From contig NW_025335641.1 of assembly GCF_004798865.1 (NCBI RefSeq), positions 14,053,015 through 14,117,014 on the forward strand: a stretch of 64,000 bases of DNA, given 5' to 3'. Made by a program: the position numbers and the translations under genes. Below, one piece after another: positions 10,091 to 22,534 of the stretch. The notes beneath the pieces were generated by a model. The model was not told the origin of the DNA, searched no databases, and saw nothing but the letters and a program-made list of their open reading frames with translations. This DNA is from Varanus komodoensis. Lineage: Eukaryota; Chordata; Lepidosauria; Squamata; Varanidae. The stretch's first letter is position 1. Each line of letters starts with the position of its first letter.

Positions 10091-11645
10091 GGCATCATGT
10101 CCTTCTCTCCATCTACTCCATGAAACCATTGGAAAAGGACCTATTATGATTGGTATAACATGTTCCCTTTGTCCTACTGATGGCAGACTGACCAGCTGGG
10201 GAGAAGGTAAAAGAAGCTTCCTGTATTCTTTGTGCATTCATCCTTCTCAAATTATATTTGAGTCCCACTCATGTGAATGCCATTTTGCAGACTGTGTCCT
10301 TTGGTCACACTTGGCTTCCAGTGCACTTTTTCCTGCTGCCTAGCAGAAACTGGATGGATATCAGAAAGTCAATGCAAACAAGAGATTGGGGAGGCATCAT
10401 TGCCAAAATAATCCATAGACCTTCAACCGCAAGCCACTGGTCAGAATAGCAGCATTTCATTCTGACTCCAGTCTACAACTTGTCTCTTTCTTTTACAGTT
10501 TCAGAGTTACCTGCCTGTTCTTCAAGTCAGCTAATTTCAACCCTGCCTTTTCCACTTCGCCTCAATTTGCAGCCTACCCTTCCCTGTCCGCTCCAGTTTA
10601 CATCTTATTCTGTGCCTCTCCATCACACAGTTTTTCTCCAGAAGTCCACAGCCAAATGATTTATTTCCACTGCTGAAACACGGCACTTGATCTGAGTGCT
10701 TGCAGCTGCTGCAGATCACCAGGCTGTCCACTGGGCACAAAAGACATACTCAAAAGAAGGAGAGGAAAAATGCTCACATTTTCTTCCTCTATATTTTCAG
10801 TATACATCGGTAAGAACTCTTGTTGCCATTTCCCTAAGTTCGCACCCTAACCTACAGCACACTAGCAGAAATGATTCTGGTATTTCATTCCTTAAAAAAG
10901 AAGGTTCTGAAACTATGAGCAAAAGGCCTCCCAGGTTTCCCAACTTTCTTTGCAGGCAGAGCAATTGCAGGGAGGAGCTCACTGCATATCTCCAAGGGAT
11001 GGGAATTCTCAGCAGTTTCTCAGGGTGGGATTCACCATCTGCAGTGGCACAAGTACATTTTCTCTCCCCACCCTGCTTCCCTGCTTTCTTTCTTCTTGAG
11101 GGGATGTTGTGGCTAATGGCAGCAGCAATCTCGGCAACAAGGCTGCCATTTTGCATCCCCCAAAGCCGTCCCAACCGCAATGCTCAAGATACCTGCTAGG
11201 TCTTGGCTTCATTCTGGGCCATTGAATGGCAGTGAGGAGAGACCAGTGTATGCATACAAAACAGTGCAGATAGGCAGAGAAAATTTGGCCAAGTGTATTT
11301 ATAGTTCCAGACTGGTAAGAAACAGAATTCTGAGAGAAAATATTTTCTCATCTTGTGCTGGTTGGCTTGTTGGTTTTTGCTTTAATGCAGTAGGTAGCAT
11401 ATTTTTACTGTTTATTGTTACTATGGAGAGGACTGATAATAATAATTCATAACACCCCTCCCCTCCCCCAATCAGTCTTTGCACAAAGGCCAAACCTGTT
11501 GGTCTACCTTGCATGTGAACTGGCCTCATTTAATTCTTACTGCAAACCCATGCTTAAAGGAGAGACCACACATTTCAAGTCAAGGTGCTATAGCAAAGTC
11601 TACTTGCATTGATGTCCTACAATATAGAATGTAGGACTTAATATC
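10091..11645. other. Unassigned DNA with a chance-length open frame
   Basis: A 167-codon plus-strand frame (10696-11199) overlaps a 127-codon minus-strand frame (10797-11180). Neither shows a domain, signal peptide or repeat pattern that I recognise, and no splice-site arrangement points to an exon. I regard both as chance. Confidence 0.5.
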
Positions 11646-11760
11646 AGCAAATCTGGATTAAATTTTTACTCTCTGGGTGATCTTGAGCTAGTCAGTGCCT
11701 CTCAGCCTAACCTGCCTCATAGGATTTCTGTGCATGTAATAGGTATGGTTATGAGAACTA
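11646..11760 (+). mobile_element. tRNA-derived SINE fragment
   Basis: CTCTGGGTGATCTTGAGCTA, then TCAGTGCCTCTCAGCCTAAC and CTGCCTCATAGG match the body of the SINE at 57343-57575. The Pol III boxes and the 3' tail are decayed or absent. It is an old copy. Confidence 0.65.
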
Positions 11761-13388
11761 TGCATACCTAATGAAGAATAAAATGTTTTGCCCTTTTGTA
11801 CATGGAACAAACCAGGCAAACTCAGCAAATCACTTGTGTTTTGTTTTTGTTTTGCTTCTAGTGGTAGTGAGAGTGCCAATCTGTAAATCAATGGTCTGTG
11901 ACTCAGAGATACGGAGTTGGCAGATCCCTCATAGAATAGTCCCTCGTAGGGTCTAATTGGTCAGAAGTTTAACCTCTTTAATGAGTTGACTGCCATGGTT
12001 CTAGCTCACATGTTATATGAATACTGATTCATTAGGACTATTCATTACAAAACAAACATATTGTTTGGCTTTCAATAAATCAGTGGACCTGAACATACAG
12101 CTTGCTGTTAAATTGATTAATTCAAATTAAACTTATGGATGCTTAGCATTTCAGTCTGTGTTCATAAGGTGTTGCAATGGTCATCCCACAAGAACACTTG
12201 CAACAGATACTTTTTGAAAAGTTCAGATGTTCTCAAGGGAGATTATTTGGCATTATTAGCTGCAGTTTTGAATGAATTTTGCATTGTATGGTAGCGTCCT
12301 CCAATAACACTGCTCAACACAGAAGGTTTGCTGATTGGTTGAGCACTAATGGTGCATCTTCTAAATTTGGTCCAAGTGAAGGAATAAATATTGCACTGAA
12401 ATGTATCATCTGGAAGTGGACACAAATTAATTTTGGAGACAGATTTCTATTACTCTTCATATGCTGTTAGTGCTGTTCTAATAAGTCGCTGCAGAGAAAT
12501 AATTGACTTGGTCATTCAATCTGAACATGTAGTTGATGGTTATTAAGTTCTGACACATGTCTGTGGAATTTAAATAGTCAAAGTGCAATTAAAATTGGAA
12601 ATGCAAATTCATTTTATAATACAATTGTGTTGCATTAAGATAGCCTAATGTAATAACCCTTGCCTGGACTCTGAAGAATTCACCTTGTTCTTCTTCAATT
12701 GTCTCTTTTCTGGCTAATTCTCATCTCATGCAATAACTGTTGAGTACAGATTTAGACATTTGCGGCTAGAAATGATCCTCTAGTAATTAAAAACTTCTAA
12801 AAATAATGTTAACCACTTTAGCAGAATTTACACATGCCAAACCAACAAATAGTTTCCAAACAGATATAAGTACATCCCTTTCCTTTTTTTACTCTAAGAG
12901 GGATCCATGGCAATCACATATTGCAGTGTAGAATTCTCCTGTCCAGATTTCAATCCCCTCCCTTTAATTTCCCTTCCAATACTTTCCCCTAACACCCAGG
13001 GCACTATCCAAACTTGGGGGATTATGGGCATATTATTGAATTCTATACAATCAGCTTATAATACCAATACGTGAAGCAGTAAAAGGATGCAGAACAAACT
13101 GTAATAGGCAGCTGCTTATCCATTATTATTTCAATGCATCCTAATCTGAGAACCATTTGTGCATGGTGCCATGCTTCACAGCCAGGGTGCCACCACCAAG
13201 AAAGCCCTGTTTTGAGTTCTGTAAGTCCAGTGATAGCTAATTCTTTGATCCAAAGAGTTTTCCCAACAGAATCCAATTAGCAGGCAGGGTGACAGAGGGA
13301 GAAGTGCTCCTTCTAAACAGATTAGGATTGTCTAGAGCAGAATCAGTACCTTGAATTAGTTATGAATAGCAATGAGTCTTGTAGGTGA
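11761..13388. other. Unassigned AT-rich DNA
   Basis: No gene or repeat was recognised. Stretches such as 12080-12200 and 12500-12850 are rich in TAATT-, TTAAT- and TGCAAAT-like homeodomain and POU words. That is compatible with a conserved enhancer but not proof of one. Confidence 0.4.
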
Positions 13389-13559
13389 GACAGTGTGATG
13401 CAGAGGTTAAAAGATCTGGGTTCCAGTCTCCACTGGGTGACCTTGGGCCAGCCTATCACAGGGATATAGTTGTGAGGACAGAATGAGGGGGAGCAAACCT
13501 TTCACGCTGCCTTGGATTCCTTGGGAAGAAAGGTGGGATATAAATGCAATATAATAAAG
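13389..13559 (+). mobile_element. tRNA-derived SINE with L2-like tail
   Basis: It begins ACAGTGTGATGCAGAGGTTA (box A region) and has a B box-like GGTTCCAGTCT. The body reads CTGGGTGACCTTGGGCCAGC, and the 3' end is GCTGCCTTGGATTCC followed by GGGATATAAATGCAATATAA. A stretch of the body is deleted compared with the copy at 57343. Confidence 0.82.
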
Positions 13560-15531
13560 TGGCAGCTTTAAAGGGCATAACATACACGAACTGCCTCACA
13601 AGCAAGAGACTATAGGAAACACATCACCCTTGTACACCCAGTGATTTTCAGTACAAGCAAAGGAAAGAGAATGGGGGAAAATATGCTCCCTACCCCATAG
13701 CAACATTCCTTAAATACAAAGAAAAGCAACAGATGAGGTGACATAATTTACTTTGACATGCCATCATTAAGTGCTAAAATAAATTAATAAACAGCACCTT
13801 TGGGTGCAGCCAATATCGTGAGTTCCTGTCACAGTTGATTAGAATAGCTGGCTAAGCTGCGGTAAACCAGAGTGTATATTAATATAAGTATATTTTCCTT
13901 TGTTTGCTTAATGCCAAGTGATTACTATTTATTCATTCCACCAATCACCTTTTTCTCATAAACATGGGATGTTTCTTCCTCTTGCTCATAGTGCTGAAAT
14001 GATAAGGGTCATTATTCACATTTTATTGTTGCCCAGAGCTTTACGTTATTGTGAAATACAAGCATTATGGAAATTTAAATAGGTAACAAAGTTGCTTAAC
14101 TAATCAGGTTTGCTCAAAACATATTAGCTAGGTGAGGGGAAAGCTGAATGCACAAACATCATGTACATTTAATACCAGCATGTTGAACAACTAATTGTAG
14201 AAATATTCCAGGAGGGTGTTTGTCACATACATTTTTTGAGCAAATCAGTGAGGATAACATTCGTGATAGATCAATGTTCTATTCCACCAGCATTGCCCTT
14301 TTCGAAATAAGTTTAGGTCAACCTAATTTGATTTCTTGGTTGTTGAGTTCCTTGAAAATAAAAGTTGATTTTCAAAAAGCACTCTCCAATTTTCATAATC
14401 CACTGGGATGCTGCCGGCTTCTTTCCCGGTCTCCTTCCCTTATACATGCTAATGCACTTTTGCTTTGGAATGCATGAATGCCTCCATATATTAGTCTTCT
14501 AATCACTTCAACTAAAAGATTTTTCCACATGGAATAGTAGGCTATTGTTTTTCTCTGCCCAGCCTACATTATACAGAAATCTATTCTCGTATTCCCTCTC
14601 TCACACTTCTTTCTCTCTCCTTTTAAATGGTAATATTATTTTACATTTCTCAGCCTGTACCAGAAGTCCTTCAAGCATGAAAATAGGAGGGCTTCTTATC
14701 TTGTTAGAACAATGCAAGGGAACTTTAAGGACCTGTTCAGTTCACATGCAAATCCAGGTGGGGATCCTATGCCTGCATTGAAAAAGGAGATGCATGTTTC
14801 AGTCACTGTTATAATATAACAAGGGAAAGGAAATAGTCCAATGGAAGAGCAGGTACTCAATTCACATGACCTTTATGATAAAGGAGCTGGATTTTCACAG
14901 CGGTGCACTGAGCTCCCACACCACATATTTACCTGTTCCTTCATCATACGGTCAGTGTCAGGTTCTACACACCTGCAGTGCCAACAAAATAACAATTAGT
15001 TCAACCAGGATTTTGACTGAATTTGTTCTGCATTTGCTGCATGGTGGAAACTGCTATTCAGCCATGTTTCTGTTCTTGCCTATTTATTTTGTGGTGTGGT
15101 ATTGTTTGGTCAATATTGTATGGTTTTATTGTGCTTTATAGCTTGTACTCTTACAGGATTGTTTTATGATGAAGAAAGGGCAATACCTTTTATCAGTTAA
15201 TCAGTCAATCAATAACTTTTTCATGGAGGAAAGGGTTTCTTCGTACCCTTTCTCCTTTGGCAAGGGAGGAGAAGCCCCAGTTCAGCTACTTGGCTTCCTG
15301 CGCTTTACTAGATCCACCTTGCTTTTTTACTGGACAATAACAAGCAAATTGCCTTGTTATTTGAAAGGTGATGGACCATAATTCTTGTAACCTCTCTTCT
15401 AAAAGAAGTCTCCCAGTCAAAGAAGTCATAGTAGGGACATTTTAGAATGGGGAACAAAAGCTGCACAGCCACCAGGAAACCACCAATGAACTGTGGTTTG
15501 GAGAAATGGAATGGGCAAGCAAAAAGGAAAA
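13560..15531. other. Unassigned AT-rich DNA; 13740-14170 resembles a conserved non-coding element
   Basis: No gene or transposon was recognised. 13740-14170 is homogeneous, repeat-free and rich in TTAATT, ATTA and CAAAG-type words. Frames at 14220-15141 lack any family signature. Confidence 0.4.
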
Positions 15532-16073
15532 AGGGACGGGGCGTTATGTTCACATGACTCCAGTTCTCCGTCAGCTTCACTGGCTTCCCATTGAAGCCCG
15601 GGCCCAATTCAAGGTGTTGGTTATGATCTATAAAACCCTAAACGGCTTGGGTCCTGGCTACCTGAACAAGCGCTTACGTCCGTATATGCCCGACCGCCCC
15701 TTGAGATCAGCGGGAGAGGCCCTTCTCCGGGAACCCTCCATGAAGGAAATTAGGAGGGTGGGTACTCGGAGGAGGGCTTTCTCTGCGGTGGCGCCCAATC
15801 TATGGAATGCGCTCCCCAGAGAGGTCCGCCTGGCGCCGTCGTTATTTGTTTTCCGGTGCCAGGTGAAGACCTTTTTATTCAAACATCATTTTAATTGTTA
15901 ACAATATTTGCTTATTTATCTGGCCAGGGCGACTTCTTTTATATTTTATATTTTTTATTTATTTTATATTGTTAATTTTAATTTTATATTGTTATTTTTG
16001 TATTTTATTGTGTTGTAAGCTGCCCCGAGGCTTCGGCAAGGGGAGGCATAGAAATGTTCTAATAAATAAATAA
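15532..16073 (+). mobile_element. L2-clade LINE, ORF2 C-terminus and 3' UTR
   Basis: The frame ending at 15901 encodes the L2 ORF2 C-terminus: MTPVLRQLHWLPIEARAQFK, LNGLGPGYLNKRLRPYMP, PLRSAGEALLREPSMKEIRR, NLWNALPREVRLAPSLFVFR, KTFLFKHHFNC stop. A T-rich 3' UTR follows, then GCTGCCCCGAGGCTTCGGCA and a terminal AATAAATAAATAA. Comparison with the copy at 44976-46443 places the 5' truncation near 15530, so the upstream open frame to 15506 is chance. This part has no stop or frameshift, so it is a fairly young copy. It lacks the RT domain. Confidence 0.92.
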
Positions 16074-16499
16074 AAACATTACATTCAGGGAACCCTAAAG
16101 GCGTGGACTGGGACCATGGATGAACCTGACGTGGTCCCTGGAGCTAAGGTTCCCTACTCCTGACTTAAAGCCTAAGCATCCTGAACGTACATTCTAGTCA
16201 TTTCTTGATTGCTTTGCCAGTCTGCGTAGATATGCATTGCCATGCTGCATACCTCCTCTCAACCTCAGGCATCGTTTTGTAGAAGGAGGTTTCCACATGC
16301 TTATCACCAGCAGGATGGGAAAACACATACATAATTGGATGCTGCATGCCTGGGGTTGGATCCAAATTGGGCATTCCATACAGAAGAGCTCCTTCTGTTT
16401 GCAGAAGGCACTAGCCCTGGTGGGCATTTCCTGCTGGAGAAAGAGGTGATTCCTCCTGAGTTGCCTACAAGACACCCTGTGCTGCACCGGACAGGAAGC
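16074..16499. other. Unassigned; possibly the N-terminal part of the adjacent CR1 ORF1
   Basis: The frame 16237-16449 is in phase with the esterase relic that follows, separated by a TGA. It could therefore be the ORF1 N-terminus, but I recognise no zinc finger or coiled coil in it. Confidence 0.3.
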
Positions 16500-17034
16500 T
16501 GAAGGTCAGCCAAGTGGTGGCAATGATATCAAGGCTTGCAAGAACAAGAGGAGAGTGTTAGTTATGAGAGACTCCCTGTTGCATGGGATGGAAACACACA
16601 TATATCAAGAAGACCCATGGGCTGTCGGGTATGCTGTTTCCCTGTGATGCAACTGAAGGATTGCCAAGCCTCATACAACCCACCGACATGTATCCTTTCC
16701 TTCTTGTGCAAGTGGGAGCAAACCACACTGCCAAGTAGAGCTTTGAGGAAATCAGTTCAGACTTTGAAACTTTAGCAGAAGTCAAAAACTTTGGGGCCCA
16801 GATAGTTTTCTCTTCAGTCCTTCCAGTTCTTGGAAGAGGAATAGTAGGAAAATACCCCAGGGGAATGCCTGGCTATGAAGGTAGTGCCAATGTGAGAGAT
16901 TTGGATTCTGGGACCAAAAGCTATACTTCCTGGAAGATGGACTGCAGGTGAGGGATGGGTCGCACCTTACAAGGACTGGAAAGAAGGTGTTTGGCCACAG
17001 CATGAAGAACTTTATCAGGAGGGCTTCAAACTGA
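16500..17034 (+). pseudogene. CR1-type LINE ORF1 relic: SGNH-esterase domain
   Basis: CR1-group ORF1 proteins can carry an SGNH hydrolase (esterase) domain, and its blocks appear here in order. Block I is RVLVMRDSLLHGMET at about 16552-16596, keeping the catalytic-type Ser but with Arg where GDS has Gly. The middle block LLVQVGANHTAK lies near 16703-16740, followed by FETLAEVKNFGAQIVFSSVL to about 16825. The final block DGSHLTRTGKKVFGHSMKNF starts at 16954, with the Asp-x-x-His pair retained, and the frame ends at TGA 17032-17034. Blocks lie in different frames and several stops intervene, so the gene is dead. The L2 copy 430 bases upstream is separate. The family call is from memory of CR1 ORF1 proteins. 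Confidence 0.8.
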
Positions 17035-17148
17035 ATCCTACAGGGGAGGGAAAATTTGACTTCCAGTAACTTGAGCCCTTTATTCTATGTCCCTCATTTC
17101 AAGATGTGTAAAAGTGTGAATTTTGTCATGTAAATACTTGATGCATCT

Positions 17149-17720
17149 GTGAGCAACACTAGAATGGCTTTACCATGGGAAAGTGGTGTACATGATGATG
17201 ATCTTTCAGCAGCCTTCTCTTCAAACCTTAGTCATGTCTGTTTCCAGCGTGAGAGTTCCAGCTGGGGATGGTCAAAGCCTGATAGAATTCACCTCCCCAG
17301 CATTCATAGACTTCTTGTGCTCAGCCCTGCCTTGGAAAGCAAGCCAGGCTGAGAGGGAGTCCATGAAGGCTTGCAGAATGAAGGTTCCACGATCAGCTAC
17401 CTCCTTCCATGTCACATGCAGCAGCATGAACAAAGCCTCCTTTGTGCATTCCAGAAGAGGGATGCTGAGTGTGAAACAGTCAGGTGGGGCTCCATTCCTG
17501 GAGAGCATCACATGAACAACCTTCTTCCACACCCGGTCCGGAAGCACAAACGAACATTGCTGCATGTAGCATAGAAGAGTACCATTGCTTGCACAGCGTT
17601 CATGTGAAGCTTGATTGCTGGCTAGAACCCCATGGATGCTGGGTGTACTTGCCAGGAACTTGGGCTCGTGGTTGCATCAAAGCAAATTGGAAGCCGGAGA
17701 GCTGAGCCCAGGGAATCTAG
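17149..17720. other. Unassigned stretch with open frames on both strands
   Basis: Plus-strand frames 17183-17515 and 17371-17574 and a minus-strand frame 17272-17565 overlap almost fully. GC content is higher than in the flanks. The minus-strand product has the runs VWKKVVHVMLSRNGAPPDC and ECTKEALFMLLHVTWKEVAD, with a protein-like composition, but I recognise no family. It lies just downstream of the CR1 ORF1 relic yet does not look like the CR1 endonuclease. It may be a remnant of an unclassified transposon. Confidence 0.3.
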
Positions 17721-18117
17721 TGGATTCCCAGCCCCAGACCGGATTTCTCATACATCCCTAGCCCTGGCATTATAAAAACTGTCTGAGGAAAGGAAGTGAG
17801 CAGCACTGCAGGAAAGATGCCACTCTTCTTGTTCCCCACCTTCCATTCTATCCATCTGAAGCAGAGACAGGTTTACATCTGCCCCCCCCCATTGTGTTGA
17901 GTTTGACTCTAAATCCTGTTTTATTCAGGGTTATTTGGTTCTGTTAAAAAAAAATGGGACACTTCCTTGCAGAGCATTAGATACGTCTAAGGCGCTTGGT
18001 GCTATTTCAAAAATCAGCTGATTTTTATGAGGGGATTATATATGTCTGTGGAATAACAAGTACTGCTTATGATGTGTCTTAAAATTCACAGGAAAGTACA
18101 GGAGCCACAAGTTATTA
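17721..18117. other. Unassigned non-coding DNA
   Basis: Nothing recognised apart from short C- and A-runs at 17881-17890 and 17946-17954. Confidence 0.5.
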
Positions 18118-18118
18118 A

Positions 18119-18136
18119 AAAGAGAGAGAGAGAAAG
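18119..18136. repeat. (GA)n simple repeat
   Basis: AAGAGAGAGAGAGAAAG tract. Confidence 0.8.
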
Positions 18137-18439
18137 CCAGAGGAAGAAAGACCTTTCAAAAGAATTTAAAATTAGTACTGGTAGAATGGAGCCAGCCATT
18201 TCTGAAGATTTTCCTGGTCTCTGTAAGTAGGCCCACTGTGTGCTTTCCTTGATATCTGCATTCTGGTTATGATACTTTTAAAGGAGTTTCTGTAAGCCTC
18301 AACAAGACTGTTATATTAAATCGACTCACAGGGGAACTGTGGTCTCTTTTGTGAAAAGACAGCGTCCTTACTAAAGAGGGATTTAACTTTGTAAATTTGA
18401 TTTTGGTAAACAGGAAGTGGGAAGAAGGTAGCTTTTATG

Positions 18440-18525
18440 GTGTTTTTATTGTTGTAGGTATTTTATATGTTGTTGTAAACTGTCCAGAAAGCTTCAGGTA
18501 TTGGAAAGCGCAGATATAAAATGGA
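18440..18525 (+). mobile_element. Old L2-type LINE tail
   Basis: TTTTTATTGTTGTAGG, GTTGTTGTAAACTGTCCAGA, AAGCTTCAGGTATTGG and AGATATAAAATGG follow the L2 tail pattern GTAAACCGCCCAGAG-GCTTCGG-TATTGGGCGGTATAAAAATG. Confidence 0.55.
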
Positions 18526-18625
18526 AGTTGGATTTGGATTATTTGAATTAGGATAAACAAGCCGCAAAGAAAGGTATGCTTTGCTGGACTGAAGGATGCC
18601 TTTGACTTTTCCAAACATTGTGGAT

Positions 18626-18855
18626 ATATTATTTATTTATTATATTTTTATCCTGCCTTTTTCCTTTCAAGGAAATCAAAGTGGCTTACTTAATTTTTCT
18701 CCTCTCAATCTTATCCTCAGAACAAGAAGGTTGGGCTGACAGTCTGTGTCTGGCCCAGAGTTACCCAGTCAGCTCCATGACTGAGTGGGGACTAGAACCC
18801 AGAGCTCCTTCCTCCAAGTGACTGCAATGATTTAAGTTACAACATCACCACCTGG
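18626..18855 (-). mobile_element. tRNA-derived SINE, minus strand, near full length
   Basis: On the minus strand it carries the B box GGTTCTAGTCC (plus-strand 18789-18799), the body CTGGGTAACTCTGGGCCAGA, and the tail AAAAGGCAGGATAAAAATAT with AATAAATAAAT. It is the same family as 57343-57575 in the opposite orientation. The frame 18618-18821 is antisense to it and not a gene. Confidence 0.82.
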
Positions 18856-19849
18856 AAGTTAATCATTGATGCTCCAGTGTAATGTGTAGCTTTTCCCTGA
18901 CCTGCAGGTTAAGTATACCTGGGAATTAGAAGGCTGTGTGAGACGAAGCCAGAAGGAAATAGGGTGAGATCTTGGTAATGGATGGAAGGTCAATCAATGG
19001 ACCATGACGAGGTACAGTGCGATGAGGTGAGGCAGGGATGGGTTGGAAGAAAAGAGGCTCAGAATGAGGAGATGATGAAATGGTCCAAACCATAGCAGTG
19101 AAGAATATTGGCCAGGGAAATAAGACGTAGCCCTAGACCTGAGCTTGACAAAAATGCATACATCTGTATTTTAAAGCGTAACTTCAGCAGAATGTCATGG
19201 AACCAGAGTTAATCAGGTTAGCTCCAAAACAGGTTTTTTTCCCCCCAGATAGGACGACAGAATGGTACTATGTGCGTCTTTTCTTGTGATGGATTTCCAG
19301 TCACTACATGATTCTCATTCCAATAGCTTCTCTGTTATTCCTTCAATGCAGACCACTTAAGCATTACCAAAACTAAGGATGTGTACCACTTATTCATGCT
19401 AATTTATCTGTACAGATGGGAATTCAGAATGACTAGCATTTAAACAGAAATTCAAGGCATCTCCTTGTAAAAGCAGAAGACTGTGTCCGGATAGCTCAAT
19501 GTATCCGTTCAGTCCTCTGTCCAGAGGCTAAGAGTTGAAAGGAACATCAAGAACGCGGGTCTATTCTTCCTTCTTTTGGTTCCCAACCTTAAACCATACT
19601 TAGATCAGGCAGCCCTTCAAATATGGGATATCTTTAAACAGTGGACCATCCTCAGTAAGTTGGGATGCATGGACCACATTGCTTCCTTCCTTTATTCCTT
19701 GTCTTGGCCATCATATCCCTCCATACCTCCTCCTAGTTTGTTCCCCAGCTAAGCTGCTTCTGCTGCATCCATCCCTTCCTTTTCCAAGAGTACAGTTTGT
19801 ATAAGCTATTTCAGTGTGTTGCCTTTTTGTTTTTACAGTCTACACAGTA
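18856..19849. other. Unassigned non-coding DNA
   Basis: No gene, RNA or repeat family was recognised. Confidence 0.5.
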
Positions 19850-19968
19850 ACTTTTTGATGTTTTTATTGCTGTCTACATTTTATACTGTGTTTTGTGTTT
19901 TGATGTAAACCACCCAGAGTGCTTCGGCTATTGGACACTATAGAAATAACAATAGCAATAACAATTGC
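19850..19968 (+). mobile_element. Old L2-type LINE tail
   Basis: GATGTAAACCACCCAGAGTG, CTTCGGCTATTGGACACTAT, AGAAATAACAATAGCAATAA is the L2 tail with its terminal simple repeat. The tail belongs to a different, older subfamily from the copy at 15532. Confidence 0.65.
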
Positions 19969-22534
19969 AAACTTCTTTCTGCCCCTAGGCCCTGGGCTAG
20001 TTTCCTTTTAAACTAATTTCTTAGTATCCCCTCTGCTCACGTCCCTGTCTCTTCTATGCCTGATTTCAAGCCTTCCGCCTCTAGCAAATATCCCCCTGAC
20101 ACCCTTAGCCTGCTGCTGACAGGTTCTTCAGGCACTCTTCCCCATGCTTTCCCTCACCTTCCCTTCCCTTCTTTTAGCAACTTGTGTTCAAGGCCCCTTT
20201 CCCACTTACTTCCTTGCCTTTTCAGTTTCCCAGCACAACCTGTTCTCCATGCAACCCAACAAATCCCTAGATGTAGCATAAGGAATCTAACAAACTAAGC
20301 ATAACAAAGCAGCCTCTCCTGTAGGTAAAACAAACCAGTTATTGGAGGAGATTTAAAATCCCAGATCCATGGTCAAGGACCAACTCCCCATTTCTGTCTC
20401 CTTGCAGCCAGCAGGAAAGAACTGTACCAGTTGCTCTCCAAGATCAGAAACGGGACCTTGGTCAGCAGAATAGGAAACATTTCAGGAAAAGAGGTGGATA
20501 TCAGAGAAGGCAGCTACTCGAGCCGCCTTCCCTACTCCTCCAAATTTAAAGCCTGCTGTACTTAGAGAAGGAAAACAGCAAGTTGGGCCAGATAGGCAAA
20601 GATCCTGCCTTGCAGGAAGTGCCATGGTTGGAGGCAGGGAGGGGCCAGCTTCCTCCACCAATCTTCCCACTCTTCTTTAGGTGACCTAAAGCTGCCAACT
20701 TTGCGGGGTTAGGGACACCACTGTAGGAAGGTGCCCTTAGCTAATTTACTAAGATTTGGGGTGGGTAAGAGAAATAGTCCCTCCTTTCTTGATTTTAGAA
20801 TGGGTATGAATGTTCCATGACATCAGAATTCAAGCTATACTTGTGCATCTGCTGTGGATAATTCACAGAGGTGACTGGCAAGAAAGAGGTTTTCAACCAT
20901 CATAAATGGCATTCTAAGTGTAATAAATGTGCCTTTTATGCAAGAATATTTCCCCCATTGGTTACATTTTATGATTTCAGCATTTATTTTCTTCCTCAGA
21001 AGACTGCAAATTTCCCAACCTCTTTCCTTCTGATTATATGTTATCTTCTCAAGCTTAACATGTTAATTCTAAACAGTACCAGGCCTTTGTCCTTTCCCCC
21101 TTTGCACCTACTTTTTATTTTCAACATTGTGTTTCTTTAACCTCCTCTTAAGAGGAAAAACATGCTTTGCAACTGAAACACGAATGCTAGCGAAAAGTTG
21201 ATAATGCGCATGTAAGAGGTCCACAGGGTAATCCGCAAGAATGGATTGTTGTGCCCACTGTTATAAAATATAGCTGTGGAGTACTTACAGCAAAAAGATG
21301 TGTGCTAAATTTTAACAGTTTACTGCATTTGCAAATATATACCAGGATTTATTTATTTTGGGGGGTTGCTAAATAAATTTTTATCTGTAGAATGGAAATG
21401 TGGCCACAGAAGCTCATAAATATGTGCTTCTCTTGTTTTTAAAGGCCAGTGGGATATATTTTAATGCAAGTTGTGGATCACTGCCAACAGCAGACCATAA
21501 CTTATCATGATTAGGCACAGTTAGGATAACATGTTAGGAGAACTACTTCATGCTATTGCACAAGCTCCTTGTCCATGAAGATAAAAATGGCATCAATGCA
21601 TGTATAGGCATTAAATCATGGCCATCTGATCCAGCAATTCAACATATACACATAGACAACTTTACATTTTGCAATGATCTACGTGCAATATTTTACAGAG
21701 AGGCCTGGCTACAGCAAATATTATTTAAGCAAGCCCATAATAATTCAGAAAAGGAATTCTTGCCCACAATCATTTTTTATTTTCCCTATCACTGCTTAAA
21801 ATGGATGGCCTGTGCCCTCAGTAACATTTCTCAGTTCAGCAACCTCAATATGTGTATTGCTAAAGACGAATGGAGAAGGTGTTTAGAGTTAATGATCTGT
21901 ATCATATTGCTTCCGTTTAGCTAAAGATATATAATCCCACATGGTTTGGGTTTATATTGACTCTTATTCAAAAGCCACATCCTCCAAAGGCCATCATGCT
22001 TTCCTGACAGGTTGGAAGATTAAAATAAATAAGTCAATAAAGTTGCCATTTTTATTTTTTTTTCTCAGATCCACTCTGTAGAGAATTTGATTTTTTTTTA
22101 CTCCTTCGTGTTTTACATTGATATTAGAATTACATATTGCTAAATTACTGTCATGTTGTGTTTTGTCATCTCAACTGCATTTCTAGAGGAAAGGGACGAT
22201 CAAGCATGCTTCTGCAATCTAAATGAATGCACTTTTTTCTTTCTTCTGCTGCAAGTCCATAGAGGATCTCACCAAACACAGAAAATTCTCCTAGGTCTTA
22301 CCAGGAAGATATTCCAAGGCACAACAAATAGGTTGATGACTTGCAAATTGAACCAAGAGCATTTGCCCTCCTCAAAAATGAAACAAGATGATATTGATTT
22401 CAATGAAATGTGCAAATGATAATTGATTTGTATCCAGCAAATATAGAAATATTTTATCAGCTTAAGCACCTTTTCTCAGATTAAGCTGATATGCCAACTA
22501 CAATCCTACCTGGACTGAGGGAGCCTAGCTAGTT
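19969..22534. other. Unassigned DNA; pyrimidine-rich segment 19980-20260
   Basis: 19980-20260 is strongly C/T-rich on the plus strand, giving a Pro/Ser/Leu-rich chance frame (20056-20298). The rest is AT-rich. The 124-codon frame 21550-21924 has no recognisable motif. No gene is called. Confidence 0.45.

Noticed and set aside
10696-11199. 167-codon plus-strand open frame as a host gene
   Set aside because: No domain, no splice or promoter context, and an equally open minus-strand frame overlaps it.
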